Assembly: GCF_025947305.1 (NCBI RefSeq)
Contig: NZ_CP110009.1
Location: 1,054,001 to 1,118,000, forward strand
Source: Flavobacterium sp. N3904
GTDB lineage: Bacteria; Bacteroidota; Bacteroidia; Flavobacteriales; Flavobacteriaceae
Length of the DNA stretch: 64,000 nt
Direction of reading: 5' to 3'
This document shows, piece after piece, positions 28,159 to 36,860 of this stretch (position 1 is its first letter; each line of letters begins with the position of its first letter). The position numbers and the translations under genes are program-made. The notes beneath the pieces were generated by a model that ran no database searches, was not told the origin of the DNA, and saw only the letters and a program-made list of their open reading frames with translations.

Positions 28159-29673
28159 CTATTTAACAAGAGTTATCGAGCCTTTTTTAGCAGACCCAGC
28201 AGAAGGAGTAATTATATAATAGTAAACAGGGTTGAAATTTTTAAAATCAATAGGCGCTTGCGGCCATCCACTATAGTTATCGTAATTTTCAGTTTGAAAA
28301 ACATTTTCTCCGACTGAACTCAATATTAAAACATTAGCCTTGCCATTAGTATATTCATCAGGAATAATCCAAGTGTCATTGGTTCCGTCATTATTTGGAG
28401 AAATAATATTAGGAATTTTAGAAACATTGTAATCAACTTTATAAGAAACCTCAAAAGGAAATTCATTTACAATTTGACAACCCGAAGTTTGAGTAATAGT
28501 AACTTTGTATTTTCCTTGAGCAGTAATATCCAAAAAACTTTGTGTCTCTCCAGAAATAGGCACATCATTCAGAAACCATTGATAAGAAGGATTAACCGCC
28601 GTAGTAGTAGTAGTAACAGCCAATGCTTCACCATCTTGTATATAATTGATTTTATCAACATCAACACTAATCGTACTCGCAATTTGATCTGCTTTCAAAT
28701 CGATTGTCCCAGTCGATTTACATCCACCAAAATCAACATCACAAGTGTAAATTCCAGGTAAATTGGTTTGATAGGTTTGGGCAATTTCCCCAGGCAGTAC
28801 AGCACCATCTTTTTTCCAAACATACGAATTACCAGTACTTGCTGTCAAAGTTGTCATATTAGTAGTAGAACAAAAAGGGTTGCCCAAGCTAGAATTTATG
28901 TTCGCCACAGATCCCGACGCACCAGTTACCTTAACCGATTGAGAGTGTGTATTCACGTCAGTACAAGGTCCATAATTGATTTCAACATAATATTCGCCTA
29001 TTTGATTAACCGATAAAGAACTACTAGTTTCATTTGGAATAATAGTCCCATCTTTATACCAATTGTATTTTAACTGTGGATATTGCAATGGAGATGAGTT
29101 AGGGACAGATGGAGTTGTGTTATCAATAGTGAGCGTGACACTTCCCCCATTACAAAAACTAACTGAACCGTTCTGATTATTAATATAAAATGGCCCAGAA
29201 TAGGAAAGATAATAAATAGGGAATGATGATTGTAAATCACTAGCTTTAAATGGTTGGCTTATATAGCCAGTAGAACTTTGTACCTTTAATTGATAAATAT
29301 CAGATCCTATAATATTTGAAGGCAGTTCAAATGTAAGTGTTTTATCGGTAGGAGTATCTGCTGGTGTATTTGGCGGAGAATTATTAGGTATAATCACTGG
29401 TTTAATAGGATTCGAAAAGCTACCTTTATCGTCAGACAATATTACAAAATAAGTAGTTGTTGCATCAAAACCACTAACTTTAAAAGAAACTTCATATCTA
29501 TTATATCCTAACGGGTACTCAAAATTTGGTTTGTTAGCGCAAATTTCAGGATAACCTAATTTTTTAGGAGCAATAGTTTGAGCAACTAATGTCAGTGTTG
29601 AGGGCAGGACCAACAACATTAAAAATAACAAACAAGATTTTAAAAAAAAGAATGGGGTAGATTTATTTGTCAT
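28159..29673 (-). CDS. sprC: SprC-like secreted protein with type IX type-B C-terminal sorting domain
   Basis: The ATG at 29673 (MTNKSTPFFFLKSCLLFLMLL ... LVAQ) gives a normal signal peptide and 504 aa; an upstream TTG would add 21 unlikely residues. The middle has several Ig/PKD-like beta domains with paired cysteines (GxYxVxIxxxxGC-type ends). The last ~90 residues contain ISPNNDGTNDTWIIP and PVYYYIIT...KGSITLVK, typical of the gliding-motility-associated type-B sorting domain. It should be exported by the type IX system. It sits 1 bp from sprD, which encodes a PorP/SprF protein; type-B substrates commonly have such a dedicated partner next door. The sprC name rests on the order sprC-sprD-sprB known from F. 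johnsoniae. Confidence 0.8.
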   Translation of the reverse strand: MTNKSTPFFFLKSCLLFLMLLVLPSTLTLVAQTIAPKKLGYPEICANKPNFEYPLGYNRYEVSFKVSGFDATTTYFVILSDDKGSFSNPIKPVIIPNNSPPNTPADTPTDKTLTFELPSNIIGSDIYQLKVQSSTGYISQPFKASDLQSSFPIYYLSYSGPFYINNQNGSVSFCNGGSVTLTIDNTTPSVPNSSPLQYPQLKYNWYKDGTIIPNETSSSLSVNQIGEYYVEINYGPCTDVNTHSQSVKVTGASGSVANINSSLGNPFCSTTNMTTLTASTGNSYVWKKDGAVLPGEIAQTYQTNLPGIYTCDVDFGGCKSTGTIDLKADQIASTISVDVDKINYIQDGEALAVTTTTTAVNPSYQWFLNDVPISGETQSFLDITAQGKYKVTITQTSGCQIVNEFPFEVSYKVDYNVSKIPNIISPNNDGTNDTWIIPDEYTNGKANVLILSSVGENVFQTENYDNYSGWPQAPIDFKNFNPVYYYIITPSAGSAKKGSITLVK

Positions 29674-29793
29674 ATTAAAATAGCATTTGGGGAAGCATTC
29701 AACAGAACTGTTTTTAATTAATAAAATGAAAGCCAAACCTTGTCTAAGGATTAACTTTCATTTTATAATAAAGTTCATAATATAACTTTAAAT

Positions 29794-31077
29794 TTATTTG
29801 GAAGCGGTAAATTTAGAAAGAGACAATCTAAAATCCGGTCTTTTTGGGTTAGCAAAATCATTGAAAGTTTCTAAGTTGGTTGTTTTTGAATATAAATTAA
29901 AAAACACACTATTTCCATAATAACTTTCTAAGTCTTCATTATTTGTAGAACCTTCTGAAAATATGTTTCCATTACAGAAATTAAAATACATTTCTTCGAT
30001 TCTAATCTTTTTAAGATTTTTATCGTTGATTTCTATCTTGCTTTCAAAGACAACAGCAGGACTATATCCTGAGATTACACTTTTTCTTAATACTAAAGAA
30101 GAATTCTCTGCTATATATACAGCCTCTTTAACCAAACCAGCTTTAATATCCTTATCGATGTCGTCACTATCATTAGCTAACGTAAGATTAGTAGCTGTAA
30201 CAAAGGTTTGCTTTTTGGTAAAATCAACATCCGCTTTATTACTATAAGAAGAAATATCTAACGAACGAGAATCAGTACTATTCGAAGTATAAGAAGATCT
30301 AACAGCTAATGAATTATCAATTTTTGCTTGAGCTCCTAAAGTAAATTTAAAATCTATTCCGCCTGAACGATAACAAACAGCTTTGTTAATAATTGGTTCG
30401 CCTCCCAGCACTTCAAATGCATCAGCAGAAGCATAACTAACCATGATATTCTCTAATATGGTTTTGTTACCAATACCTCCCAATAATATTGCGTTGAAAG
30501 TTTCTGAACCTCTTACTTTTTTCCCAGCATATTCAACTCTAACGAATTTTAAAACACCTGAATTGCTTGCAGAATTAGATCCCCCATAAGTAGTAAGAGT
30601 AGGATCTAAGTCGTAATTTACGGAAGAATAACTCCCAAATTTATTAATAGGTGCATCACCAAGGATTACAATTCCTCCCCAATCACCTCCTTTTTTAATA
30701 GTTTTGCTTGAAGTAAACACAATAGGATCTGTTTCCAAACCTTGTGCCATAATTTGAGATCCTTTTGTAATAATTAAAGTACCTTTTGAATCAAAATCAC
30801 CTAATATAACCGTTCCTGGCTCAATAGTAAGAACTGCATTATTGGTTACATAAACATTTCCCTGTAACACATATACATCTTTCTTGACAAGTGTAGTATT
30901 AGTCGAAATATTTCCTGCAAGTATAACTGTAGCATCGCCATAGTCCACTTTTGCTGGCTTAAATTCTGTCCAGTTATTTAACCAATTGCTTGATCCAAAA
31001 ATTCCTTTTTCTTGTTGTGCATTAACTGAACACAAAGTAAAAAGAAAAACCCACATAAGTAAATTTATGTTTTTCAT
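29794..31077 (-). CDS. Secreted right-handed beta-helix-like protein of the sprB operon
   Basis: 427 aa with signal peptide MKNINLLMWVFLFTLCSVNAQ. The body has repeated short beta rungs (VYVLQGNVYVTNNAVLTIEPG, then GTLIITKGSQIMAQGLETDP, DWGGIVILGDAPIN). This is typical of proteins annotated as beta-helix or 'multidrug transporter'-like in Bacteroidota. No type IX sorting domain is evident at the C-terminus (LSLSKFTASK). It lies 109 bp downstream of the first operon gene and 120 bp upstream of sprC, on the same strand, so it is probably cotranscribed. A homologue is expected in the seven-gene sprB operon of F. johnsoniae. Its function is unknown. Confidence 0.7.
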   Translation of the reverse strand: MKNINLLMWVFLFTLCSVNAQQEKGIFGSSNWLNNWTEFKPAKVDYGDATVILAGNISTNTTLVKKDVYVLQGNVYVTNNAVLTIEPGTVILGDFDSKGTLIITKGSQIMAQGLETDPIVFTSSKTIKKGGDWGGIVILGDAPINKFGSYSSVNYDLDPTLTTYGGSNSASNSGVLKFVRVEYAGKKVRGSETFNAILLGGIGNKTILENIMVSYASADAFEVLGGEPIINKAVCYRSGGIDFKFTLGAQAKIDNSLAVRSSYTSNSTDSRSLDISSYSNKADVDFTKKQTFVTATNLTLANDSDDIDKDIKAGLVKEAVYIAENSSLVLRKSVISGYSPAVVFESKIEINDKNLKKIRIEEMYFNFCNGNIFSEGSTNNEDLESYYGNSVFFNLYSKTTNLETFNDFANPKRPDFRLSLSKFTASK

Positions 31078-31186
31078 AGGTTTGGGGTATTAAAATTAAA
31101 ATTATAAATCTCTGTAGGATAAGAGTGTAAACTCATTTAAGAGTTAAAGAACGGCTTAAGAACTATCTAATTCTTAAAAACAAATA

Positions 31187-31633
31187 TTATTGATGATCAA
31201 ACTCATTCAACGATTTTAAAGTTTGCTCGTAAAATATAATTGAATTCACTAACTGAGATTTATCAGAATAAGGAAGCATTTTTCTTTGGAAATCAACGGT
31301 GATTTCTAAGAATGCTTGTGTTGCTTCTGATTGTAAATCTAATGCTTTTCTGTTATTAACATCATCTGGAATACCCAAATCAGTCATTGTAACCCCTGGC
31401 TTTGTAGCCAATGCAACATAAGGCAATATTTTTACTAAAACTTTTATGCGTTCGATATATAATTCCAACAATTCGCCTTTTGACATTGCATTCAGCGTTT
31501 TATCGTCGTGATATGTACGAATAGCCGCATTTGTACTAATAATACTTTTTGGCATATTAGGTTTTGTTTGTGCCAAAGTTTTAGAACTTAATGCTAACAT
31601 AAAAATACTGAAAAAAATAATTTTCCCTTTCAT
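31187..31633 (-). CDS. Small exported protein, first gene of the sprB operon in this window
   Basis: 148 aa with signal peptide MKGKIIFFSIFMLALSSKTLAQ and a mostly helical mature part with no recognised motif (MSKGELLELYIERIKVLVKI, then KALDLQSEATQAFLEITVDF). A well-formed promoter lies 27-56 bp upstream, and the next genes follow in the same direction, so it probably opens the sprC-sprD-sprB transcription unit. The function is not known to me. Position and export suggest a periplasmic or surface accessory of the gliding system. Confidence 0.7.
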   Translation of the reverse strand: MKGKIIFFSIFMLALSSKTLAQTKPNMPKSIISTNAAIRTYHDDKTLNAMSKGELLELYIERIKVLVKILPYVALATKPGVTMTDLGIPDDVNNRKALDLQSEATQAFLEITVDFQRKMLPYSDKSQLVNSIIFYEQTLKSLNEFDHQ

Positions 31634-31659
31634 ATCTTGGATTTATTTGATTAATAAAA

Positions 31660-31689
31660 CAAAAATATACAAATTAATTGAATTTGCAA
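31660..31689 (-). promoter_or_regulatory. Predicted promoter of the sprB operon
   Basis: On the minus strand the -7 box TATTTTTG (31667-31660) fits TAnnTTTG. A TTG lies at 31689-31687 with a 19-bp spacer, the flavobacterial optimum. The predicted start of transcription is about 20 bases before the ATG at 31633. Confidence 0.65.
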
Positions 31690-32004
31690 GTCCTTTAAAA
31701 AAAAATCAGAAGAAAATTTTATTTAAAAATACTTAAAACATTCATTCTGTCGAGTAAAATCAACACTTTGTCGATGTAATTGAATTATACAACTAAATGA
31801 TAAATTAACATTAAACGAAAATAAAATGTAGCTCTATATGTGTTAATATATTTTTTTTTTTAACTACAATTCGATTAGGCGTTAATAGTATACAAAAGTT
31901 ATTAACAATTTTATTTTTGAATTACAATATAAATTACGTTCAAACTTTTTTACTCTTTTACAAATCACAAAAACAGTACATTGCAAAATTACATTAGAAA
32001 ATTT

Positions 32005-32032
32005 TTGCCTTTATCATTTTCTACTATCTTTG
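32005..32032 (+). promoter_or_regulatory. Predicted promoter of holB-like gene, abutting the start codon
   Basis: TTTTTG (ending 32007), a 17-bp spacer and TATCTTTG at 32025-32032. The ATG at 32036 follows the -7 box by only 3 bases, so the transcript is probably leaderless or nearly so. The TTG at 32030 is part of the box, not the start codon. Confidence 0.6.
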
Positions 32033-32035
32033 CTT

Positions 32036-33184
32036 ATGCAATTTTCAGACATTCTAGGGCAGGATTATATAAAAAATCATTTAACAAAAAGCGCCGATTT
32101 AGGTCGGATTCCACACGCTCAATTGTTTATTGGCCCAGAGGGCTCGGGGACATTACCAATGGCCATAGCCTATGCTCAATATGTACTTTGCAACAATACG
32201 GATGGAGAAAACAACGGCACTAATGAGTCTTGTAATATTAAATTTCAGAAAATATCACACCCTGATTTGCATTTTGTATACCCAACCGTTACAACGGAAG
32301 AAGTAAAACAAAAACCAAAAAGCATCGATTTCATTGCCGATTGGAGAGAATTTATAATTGAAAAACCCTATGGCGGATTATTCGATTGGTACGCAAAATT
32401 AGGTGTTCAGAATAAACAAGGTGAAATACGCGTAGATGATGCCCAGGAAATTTTAAAATCCCTATCTTTAAAATCTTATGAAGGTGGCTATAAGATTATG
32501 ATTGTATGGATGGCCGATAAATTGAATATCGCAGCATCCAACAAATTACTTAAACTTTTAGAAGAACCTCCTGAAAAAACCATATTCCTACTAATATCAG
32601 AAAACGAAGAAGATATCATTCAGACCATTCGTTCCCGTTGCCAAATTTTACATTTCAATGGACTGAGCGAAAAGATCATTTCAGATGCATTAATCAATAG
32701 AGAACAGGTTGACCCGAAAACAGCATTAAAAATAGCACATCAAGCACAAGGAAATTATTCCAAAGCAATTCATTTATTACAAGATAACGCTGATGACTTG
32801 CCATTTGATGAATGGTTTGTGACTTGGGTGAGAGCTGCATTTAAAGCCAAAGGCAATGCTGCAGCGATTCAGGATTTGATTCTTTGGAGTGAACAAATAG
32901 CGGTATTGGGAAGAGAAACTCAGAAAAAATTTCTTCAGTTTTGTATCGAAATGTTCCGACAGGCTTTATTGCTCAATTATGAGACTAAACCTTTAGTCTA
33001 TATAGAGCCAAAAGTCGAAAAGTTTAAACTGGAAAATTTTGCGCCATTTGTAAACGGAAATAACATTAACGACATTTTCAACGAATTATCAGATGCGATG
33101 TATCATATTGAACGTAATGGAAATGCCAAAATAATTTTAACTGATTTATCCATCAAACTTACACGTTTAATACATAAAAAATAG
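32036..33184 (+). CDS. holB: DNA polymerase III delta-prime subunit (clamp loader)
   Basis: 382 aa from ATG 32036 (MQFSDILGQDYIKNHLTKS). The N-terminus matches the AAA+ clamp-loader opening (F-DI-GQ, then IPHAQLFIGPEGSGTLPMA). The P-loop GPEGSGT lacks the Lys-Thr of an active ATPase, as expected for the non-hydrolysing delta-prime subunit. EILKSLSLKSYEGGYKIMIV and NKLLKLLEEPPEKTIFLL are the classic box segments, and IIQTIRSRCQ is the SRC motif. It helps load the sliding clamp during replication. It is followed 5 bp later by a membrane protein gene, which is probably cotranscribed. Confidence 0.88.
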   Translation: MQFSDILGQDYIKNHLTKSADLGRIPHAQLFIGPEGSGTLPMAIAYAQYVLCNNTDGENNGTNESCNIKFQKISHPDLHFVYPTVTTEEVKQKPKSIDFIADWREFIIEKPYGGLFDWYAKLGVQNKQGEIRVDDAQEILKSLSLKSYEGGYKIMIVWMADKLNIAASNKLLKLLEEPPEKTIFLLISENEEDIIQTIRSRCQILHFNGLSEKIISDALINREQVDPKTALKIAHQAQGNYSKAIHLLQDNADDLPFDEWFVTWVRAAFKAKGNAAAIQDLILWSEQIAVLGRETQKKFLQFCIEMFRQALLLNYETKPLVYIEPKVEKFKLENFAPFVNGNNINDIFNELSDAMYHIERNGNAKIILTDLSIKLTRLIHKK

Positions 33185-33189
33185 CCCCT

Positions 33190-33573
33190 ATGAACAACAT
33201 TGCCTCAATCTTAATTTTAGTTTTTTTAGCCATTACTTTTTTGCAGTCTGCACAAGACAAAATATTTCATTGGAAAGACAATGTAGATTGGTTAAAAGAA
33301 CATTTTCTCGAAACGCCCTTACGAAATCAAGTGCCATTGGCTTTACTTAATGTGCTGATATTGGAATTAATTTCTGGTGTTTTGTGCATTGTCGGAAGTA
33401 TAGAAATTGCCTTAAACAGCGGAAGACTATACGGTTTGTACGGTGCAATATTTTCGTGCATAACCCTTATAATGCTATTGTTTGGTCAGCGCTTGGCCAA
33501 GGATTATGATGGTGCAAGAACTATCGTACTATATTTTATTCCTGCAGTAATGGCCGTTTATTGGTTGAATTAA
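33190..33573 (+). CDS. DoxX-like four-helix membrane protein
   Basis: 127 aa with four hydrophobic segments (about 4-20, 47-72, 80-97 and 107-125). An N-terminal LQSAQDKIFHWKDNVDW stretch resembles the DoxX/DoxX-like family. Homologues are small inner-membrane proteins of poorly known role, some linked to oxidative stress. It starts 5 bp after the delta-prime gene stop, so it is probably translated from the same mRNA. Flavobacteria often keep such a gene here. No catalytic motif is seen. Confidence 0.65.
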   Translation: MNNIASILILVFLAITFLQSAQDKIFHWKDNVDWLKEHFLETPLRNQVPLALLNVLILELISGVLCIVGSIEIALNSGRLYGLYGAIFSCITLIMLLFGQRLAKDYDGARTIVLYFIPAVMAVYWLN

Positions 33574-33625
33574 ACTTAAAAATTGTAATTAAATATAAAA
33601 AACAAACAATCCCCTTTTTTTAAAT

Positions 33626-34135
33626 ATGACACCAAAACACCCTTCAGAATCATTAACAATTTTAACCGATTTGGTTTTACCGAGCGAAACCAATCCTTTG
33701 AACAACTTGTTTGGTGGGGAATTATTGGCTCGAATGGATCGTGCTGCTAGTATTGCAGCAGGCAGACATTCCAGAAGAATTGGAGTAACTGCGTCTGTTA
33801 ATCATGTCGCTTTTAATAAAGCAATTCCGCTGGGAAGTGTAGTCATTATTGAAGCCAAAGTGTCTCGAGCCTTTAAAAGTTCGATGGAAATCTATCTGGA
33901 TGTTTGGGTAGAAGATCGTCAATCTGGCAATAGAACCAAAGCCAATGAGGCGATTTACACTTTTGTAGCAGTCGATGATACCGGAAGACCTGTTGAAGTA
34001 CCTTTGCTGGTTCCTGAAACGGAGTTAGAAAAACAACGGTTTGATGCCGCTTTAAGAAGGAAACAACTAAGCTTAGTCTTGGCCGGAAAAATGAATCCTC
34101 ATGACGCAACTGAATTGAAAGCTTTATTTGATTAA
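33626..34135 (+). CDS. Acyl-CoA thioesterase, hotdog fold (YciA/BFIT type)
   Basis: 169 aa. The segment NPLNNLFGGELLARMDRAAS is the hotdog active-site region of acyl-CoA hydrolases (N and D/E residues around the central helix). SVNHVAFNKAIPLGSVVIIEA and IYTFVAVDDTGRPVEVP fit the same family. It hydrolyses acyl-CoA to free acid and CoA in the cytoplasm; chain-length preference cannot be read from the sequence. It sits alone between the DoxX-like gene (52 bp) and recA. Confidence 0.82.
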   Translation: MTPKHPSESLTILTDLVLPSETNPLNNLFGGELLARMDRAASIAAGRHSRRIGVTASVNHVAFNKAIPLGSVVIIEAKVSRAFKSSMEIYLDVWVEDRQSGNRTKANEAIYTFVAVDDTGRPVEVPLLVPETELEKQRFDAALRRKQLSLVLAGKMNPHDATELKALFD

Positions 34136-34248
34136 ATCTAAATTTTGAGGAGAAAGCATCAAATAAGAACTGTTCTTTTGGCAAGCTGCTTTTTAAACTA
34201 GAATCATTTCTATAACAAATAGCGCAATTTGTTCAAAAAAAACAACTG

Positions 34249-34278
34249 TTGCAACTTCGAAAAAAAGAAGTATTTTTA
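34249..34278 (+). promoter_or_regulatory. Possible recA promoter
   Basis: TTG at 34249-34251, a 19-bp spacer and TATTTTTA at 34271-34278, one mismatch to TAnnTTTG. It lies 55 bp before the recA ATG. No LexA-type palindrome was recognised. Confidence 0.35.
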
Positions 34279-34333
34279 CGAAAATAAATTGAAATCCATC
34301 CAATATTTTAAGCTTAAATAATTGGAATAAAAT

Positions 34334-35374
34334 ATGAAAATAAAAGAAAAAGAGATGAAAGAAAAGACTGGTTCAGAGAAAGAAGCAAAATTAAAAGCGT
34401 TACAACTTACACTTGACAAATTAGACAAAACCTACGGAAAAGGAACTGTAATGAAAATGGGCGACAAAGCCATTGAGGAAGTTGAAACAATTTCGTCTGG
34501 GTCTTTGGGAATCGATTTGGCTTTGGGAGTTGGTGGTTATCCGAGAGGACGAATTATAGAAATCTACGGACCGGAATCGTCTGGTAAAACAACTTTGACA
34601 CTGCATGCAATTGCCGAAGCCCAAAAAGCGGGTGGAATTGCAGCTTTTATAGATGCTGAACATGCTTTTGACAGAAACTATGCTGAAAAATTGGGTGTAG
34701 ACATTGAAAATCTAATTATTTCACAACCGGATAATGGGGAGCAAGCATTGGAAATTGCCGAAAACCTGATTCGCTCAGGAGCTATTGATATTGTGGTTAT
34801 TGACTCGGTTGCAGCCTTGACTCCAAAAAGTGAGATCGAAGGCGAAATGGGAGATTCAAAAATGGGTCTACACGCCCGTTTGATGTCACAAGCTTTAAGA
34901 AAATTAACAGGAACGATTAGCAAAACCAATTGTACCGTATTCTTTATCAATCAATTGAGAGAGAAAATTGGTGTAATGTTTGGAAATCCTGAAACAACGA
35001 CTGGAGGAAATGCTTTGAAATTTTATGCTTCAGTACGTTTGGACATTCGTCGTTCAACTCAGATTAAAGACGGTGATAACGTACTTGGAAACAGAACCAA
35101 AGTTAAAGTGGTTAAAAACAAAGTAGCTCCACCATTCAAAGTAGCAGAATTTGATATTATGTATGGCGAAGGAATCTCTAAAACAGGTGAAATACTAGAC
35201 CTTGCGGTAGAATTTGAAATTATCAAAAAAGCGGGTTCTTGGTTCAGTTATGGAGAAACCAAACTAGGACAAGGTCGTGATGCTGTAAAATCACTGATAA
35301 AAGACAATCCTGAATTGGCAGACGAACTAGAAGCAAAAATCAAAAATCACATCAAAGAATTAGCAAATGCTTAA
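34334..35374 (+). CDS. recA: Recombinase RecA
   Basis: 346 aa, normal length for RecA. Walker [10 protein letters not shown] is at residues 79-87 and Walker B is [32 protein letters not shown] (loop L1 region), [20 protein letters not shown] (loop L2) and [17 protein letters not shown] are all present. The N-terminus is slightly extended and lysine-rich. RecA forms filaments on single-stranded DNA for homologous recombination and SOS induction. It is monocistronic, ending at a strong hairpin terminator. Confidence 0.98.
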   Translation: MKIKEKEMKEKTGSEKEAKLKALQLTLDKLDKTYGKGTVMKMGDKAIEEVETISSGSLGIDLALGVGGYPRGRIIEIYGPESSGKTTLTLHAIAEAQKAGGIAAFIDAEHAFDRNYAEKLGVDIENLIISQPDNGEQALEIAENLIRSGAIDIVVIDSVAALTPKSEIEGEMGDSKMGLHARLMSQALRKLTGTISKTNCTVFFINQLREKIGVMFGNPETTTGGNALKFYASVRLDIRRSTQIKDGDNVLGNRTKVKVVKNKVAPPFKVAEFDIMYGEGISKTGEILDLAVEFEIIKKAGSWFSYGETKLGQGRDAVKSLIKDNPELADELEAKIKNHIKELANA

Positions 35375-35383
35375 ATAATTCGA

Positions 35384-35418
35384 AACCGGCTGAAAATCAA
35401 TTCAGTCGGTTTTTTTTT
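35384..35418 (+). terminator. Rho-independent terminator after recA
   Basis: The stem ACCGGCTGAA / TTCAGTCGGT has one G-T wobble and a 6-base loop, and is followed by a run of nine Ts. Confidence 0.85.
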
Positions 35419-35526
35419 AGAATCAAATCTTTGTCTATTATCAATTACCAAAAAAAAGTCACGCAACCAATATGAGTTTTAATCATCTTTATTAAAATCA
35501 ATATAATTTAATAAAAATTTAAAACC

Positions 35527-35937
35527 ATGAAAAAATTAAGATTACAAACCGTAGCAATGATTCTTTTTGTTGCTGTTTCATTAACTGCTTGTTCTAAAGA
35601 CGATGACCAACCACAACTGATTACAAAAACTTCTTTAGTTAGTGCAGTTACAGGACCAACTACAGGAGTTCCCAATCAAGAATTGAGTTTTACGGTTACT
35701 TATGCAGTAGAGAACAATTGTGGAACTTTTAATAAGTTTATCGAAATAACTACTGAAAAAACAAAACAAATTGAAGTACAATCTAAGTATGAAGGAACAA
35801 GTTGTGGCACAACACCCACAACTAAAACAACAACCTATAAAGTGACACCAGTTGCTGAAGGAACGTACACTTTAAAATTTAAAAAAACCGCAACAGAATT
35901 TGTTACTCAAACAATAGTTGTAAAAAAAGCATCATAA
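35527..35937 (+). CDS. Small lipoprotein, unknown function
   Basis: 136 aa. The signal MKKLRLQTVAMILFVAVS is followed by lipobox LTAC and SKDDDQP, a typical Bacteroidota lipoprotein start with acidic residues after the Cys (a surface-export type signal). The mature part looks like a single beta-sandwich domain (LSFTVTYAVENNCGTFNKF, then AEGTYTLKFKKTATEF) with two further cysteines that could pair. It is probably anchored in the outer membrane. The family is not recognised. It is monocistronic, between two hairpin terminators. Confidence 0.75.
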   Translation: MKKLRLQTVAMILFVAVSLTACSKDDDQPQLITKTSLVSAVTGPTTGVPNQELSFTVTYAVENNCGTFNKFIEITTEKTKQIEVQSKYEGTSCGTTPTTKTTTYKVTPVAEGTYTLKFKKTATEFVTQTIVVKKAS

Positions 35938-35950
35938 ATAAATTAAAAAG

Positions 35951-35981
35951 AAGACTTTCAAAAATAGAAAGTCTCCTTTTT
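35951..35981. terminator. Hairpin terminator between convergent genes
   Basis: GACTTTC (35953-35959) pairs with GAAAGTC (35967-35973), followed by a T run. It serves the lipoprotein gene and probably, in reverse, plsC. Confidence 0.75.
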
Positions 35982-35998
35982 TTATATAAGAATTTAAA

Positions 35999-36757
35999 TT
36001 ATTTCATCTTATCTTTTTTCTCAAACTCGAGTAATTCATTATAAATTAAATCTCGAATTTCCTCTCGAATTTCTCTTCTATCTGTAACAGCAGTTCTACC
36101 AGCAGTTTCAACATAAGGAAGGATTTTAACACGCATTAAACCTGGACTTCCGCTATAAAATGTATACGATAATCTTTTTTTATTGTCTGGAAACACCAAA
36201 GGCACAATTGGCAATTCATGTTCTATGGCCAATCTAAAGGCCCCATCTTTGAAATTATCCAATAAAATAGATTCGTCATGTGGAACTCCTCCTTCTGGGA
36301 AAATACAAATGCTTAATCCGCGATCTATTCTCTTTTGAGCTTCATTAAACACTTCCATTCTGCTTTTTGAACTATTTCTATCTACCAAAATACTAGTACG
36401 TTTATAGAAAAAACCAAACAACGGAATTTTAGCCAAAGACATCTTGCCAACAAACACAAATGGATTATCAACGGCAGCAAGCATAAGCATTATGTCTGTC
36501 ATTGAGGTATGATTGGCCACAAACATATAACTTTTGTTATGGTCTAATTTTTGAATTTTTTCTATTTTATAATAAAAACCCATACCAAAAAGTACACATT
36601 TGGCCCAAATACGAGACATTTTAAAAAAATAGGGATATCCACTTTCGGTTAATATTGAAGCTACCAAAAAAGGGAGCATAACAAGGATTGGAATCAGCAT
36701 TACAACGTAAAACCAAACCCGCCAAATGGCCCATAAAATCTTTTTTATACTTTTCAT
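35999..36757 (-). CDS. plsC: 1-acyl-sn-glycerol-3-phosphate acyltransferase
   Basis: 252 aa from ATG 36757 (MKSIKKILWAIWRVWFYVVM); a longer in-frame reading to 36835 is unlikely because the promoter lies within it. There is an N-terminal membrane segment (about 12-37). Catalytic motif HTSMTD has H83 and D88 (HX4D), and the substrate motif FPEGG is at 153-157. It acylates lysophosphatidic acid to phosphatidic acid at the inner membrane in phospholipid synthesis. It is divergent from trpS. Confidence 0.88.
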   Translation of the reverse strand: MKSIKKILWAIWRVWFYVVMLIPILVMLPFLVASILTESGYPYFFKMSRIWAKCVLFGMGFYYKIEKIQKLDHNKSYMFVANHTSMTDIMLMLAAVDNPFVFVGKMSLAKIPLFGFFYKRTSILVDRNSSKSRMEVFNEAQKRIDRGLSICIFPEGGVPHDESILLDNFKDGAFRLAIEHELPIVPLVFPDNKKRLSYTFYSGSPGLMRVKILPYVETAGRTAVTDRREIREEIRDLIYNELLEFEKKDKMK

Positions 36758-36762
36758 AAAGT

Positions 36763-36795
36763 CAAAAGTAAGGAAACTTGCGGAAAATTTAGCAA
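36763..36795 (-). promoter_or_regulatory. Predicted plsC promoter, probably leaderless
   Basis: Minus strand: TTTTG (TTG core 36795-36793), a 22-bp spacer, TACTTTTG at 36770-36763, then 5 bases and ATG. It overlaps the divergent trpS promoter. Confidence 0.55.
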
Positions 36796-36809
36796 AAGAA
36801 TTAACTTTG
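36778..36809 (+). promoter_or_regulatory. Predicted trpS promoter
   Basis: TTG 36778-36780, a 21-bp spacer and TAACTTTG at 36802-36809. It lies about 50 bp before the trpS ATG and interleaves with the plsC promoter. Confidence 0.55.
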
Positions 36810-36860
36810 CGATAAAATAGTATACCACAATACAATCATACGAGATTTAAATAACTAAAA

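Larger units (their letters stand above)
31634..32035. other. Divergent intergenic region between the sprB operon and holB-like gene
   Basis: 402 bp, strongly AT-rich, holding a promoter for each side (31660-31689 minus; 32005-32032 plus). The middle has long A and T runs and a second possible plus-strand TATTTTTG at 31912. No gene is seen. Confidence 0.6.

Noticed and set aside
28158..28169. TTG start for sprD four codons upstream
   Set aside because: It would overlap sprC and place residues before the signal peptide. The ATG at 28157 gives a normal signal sequence.
36758..36835. 26-codon N-terminal extension of PlsC
   Set aside because: The extension covers the predicted promoter, and the ATG at 36757 gives the usual family N-terminus.
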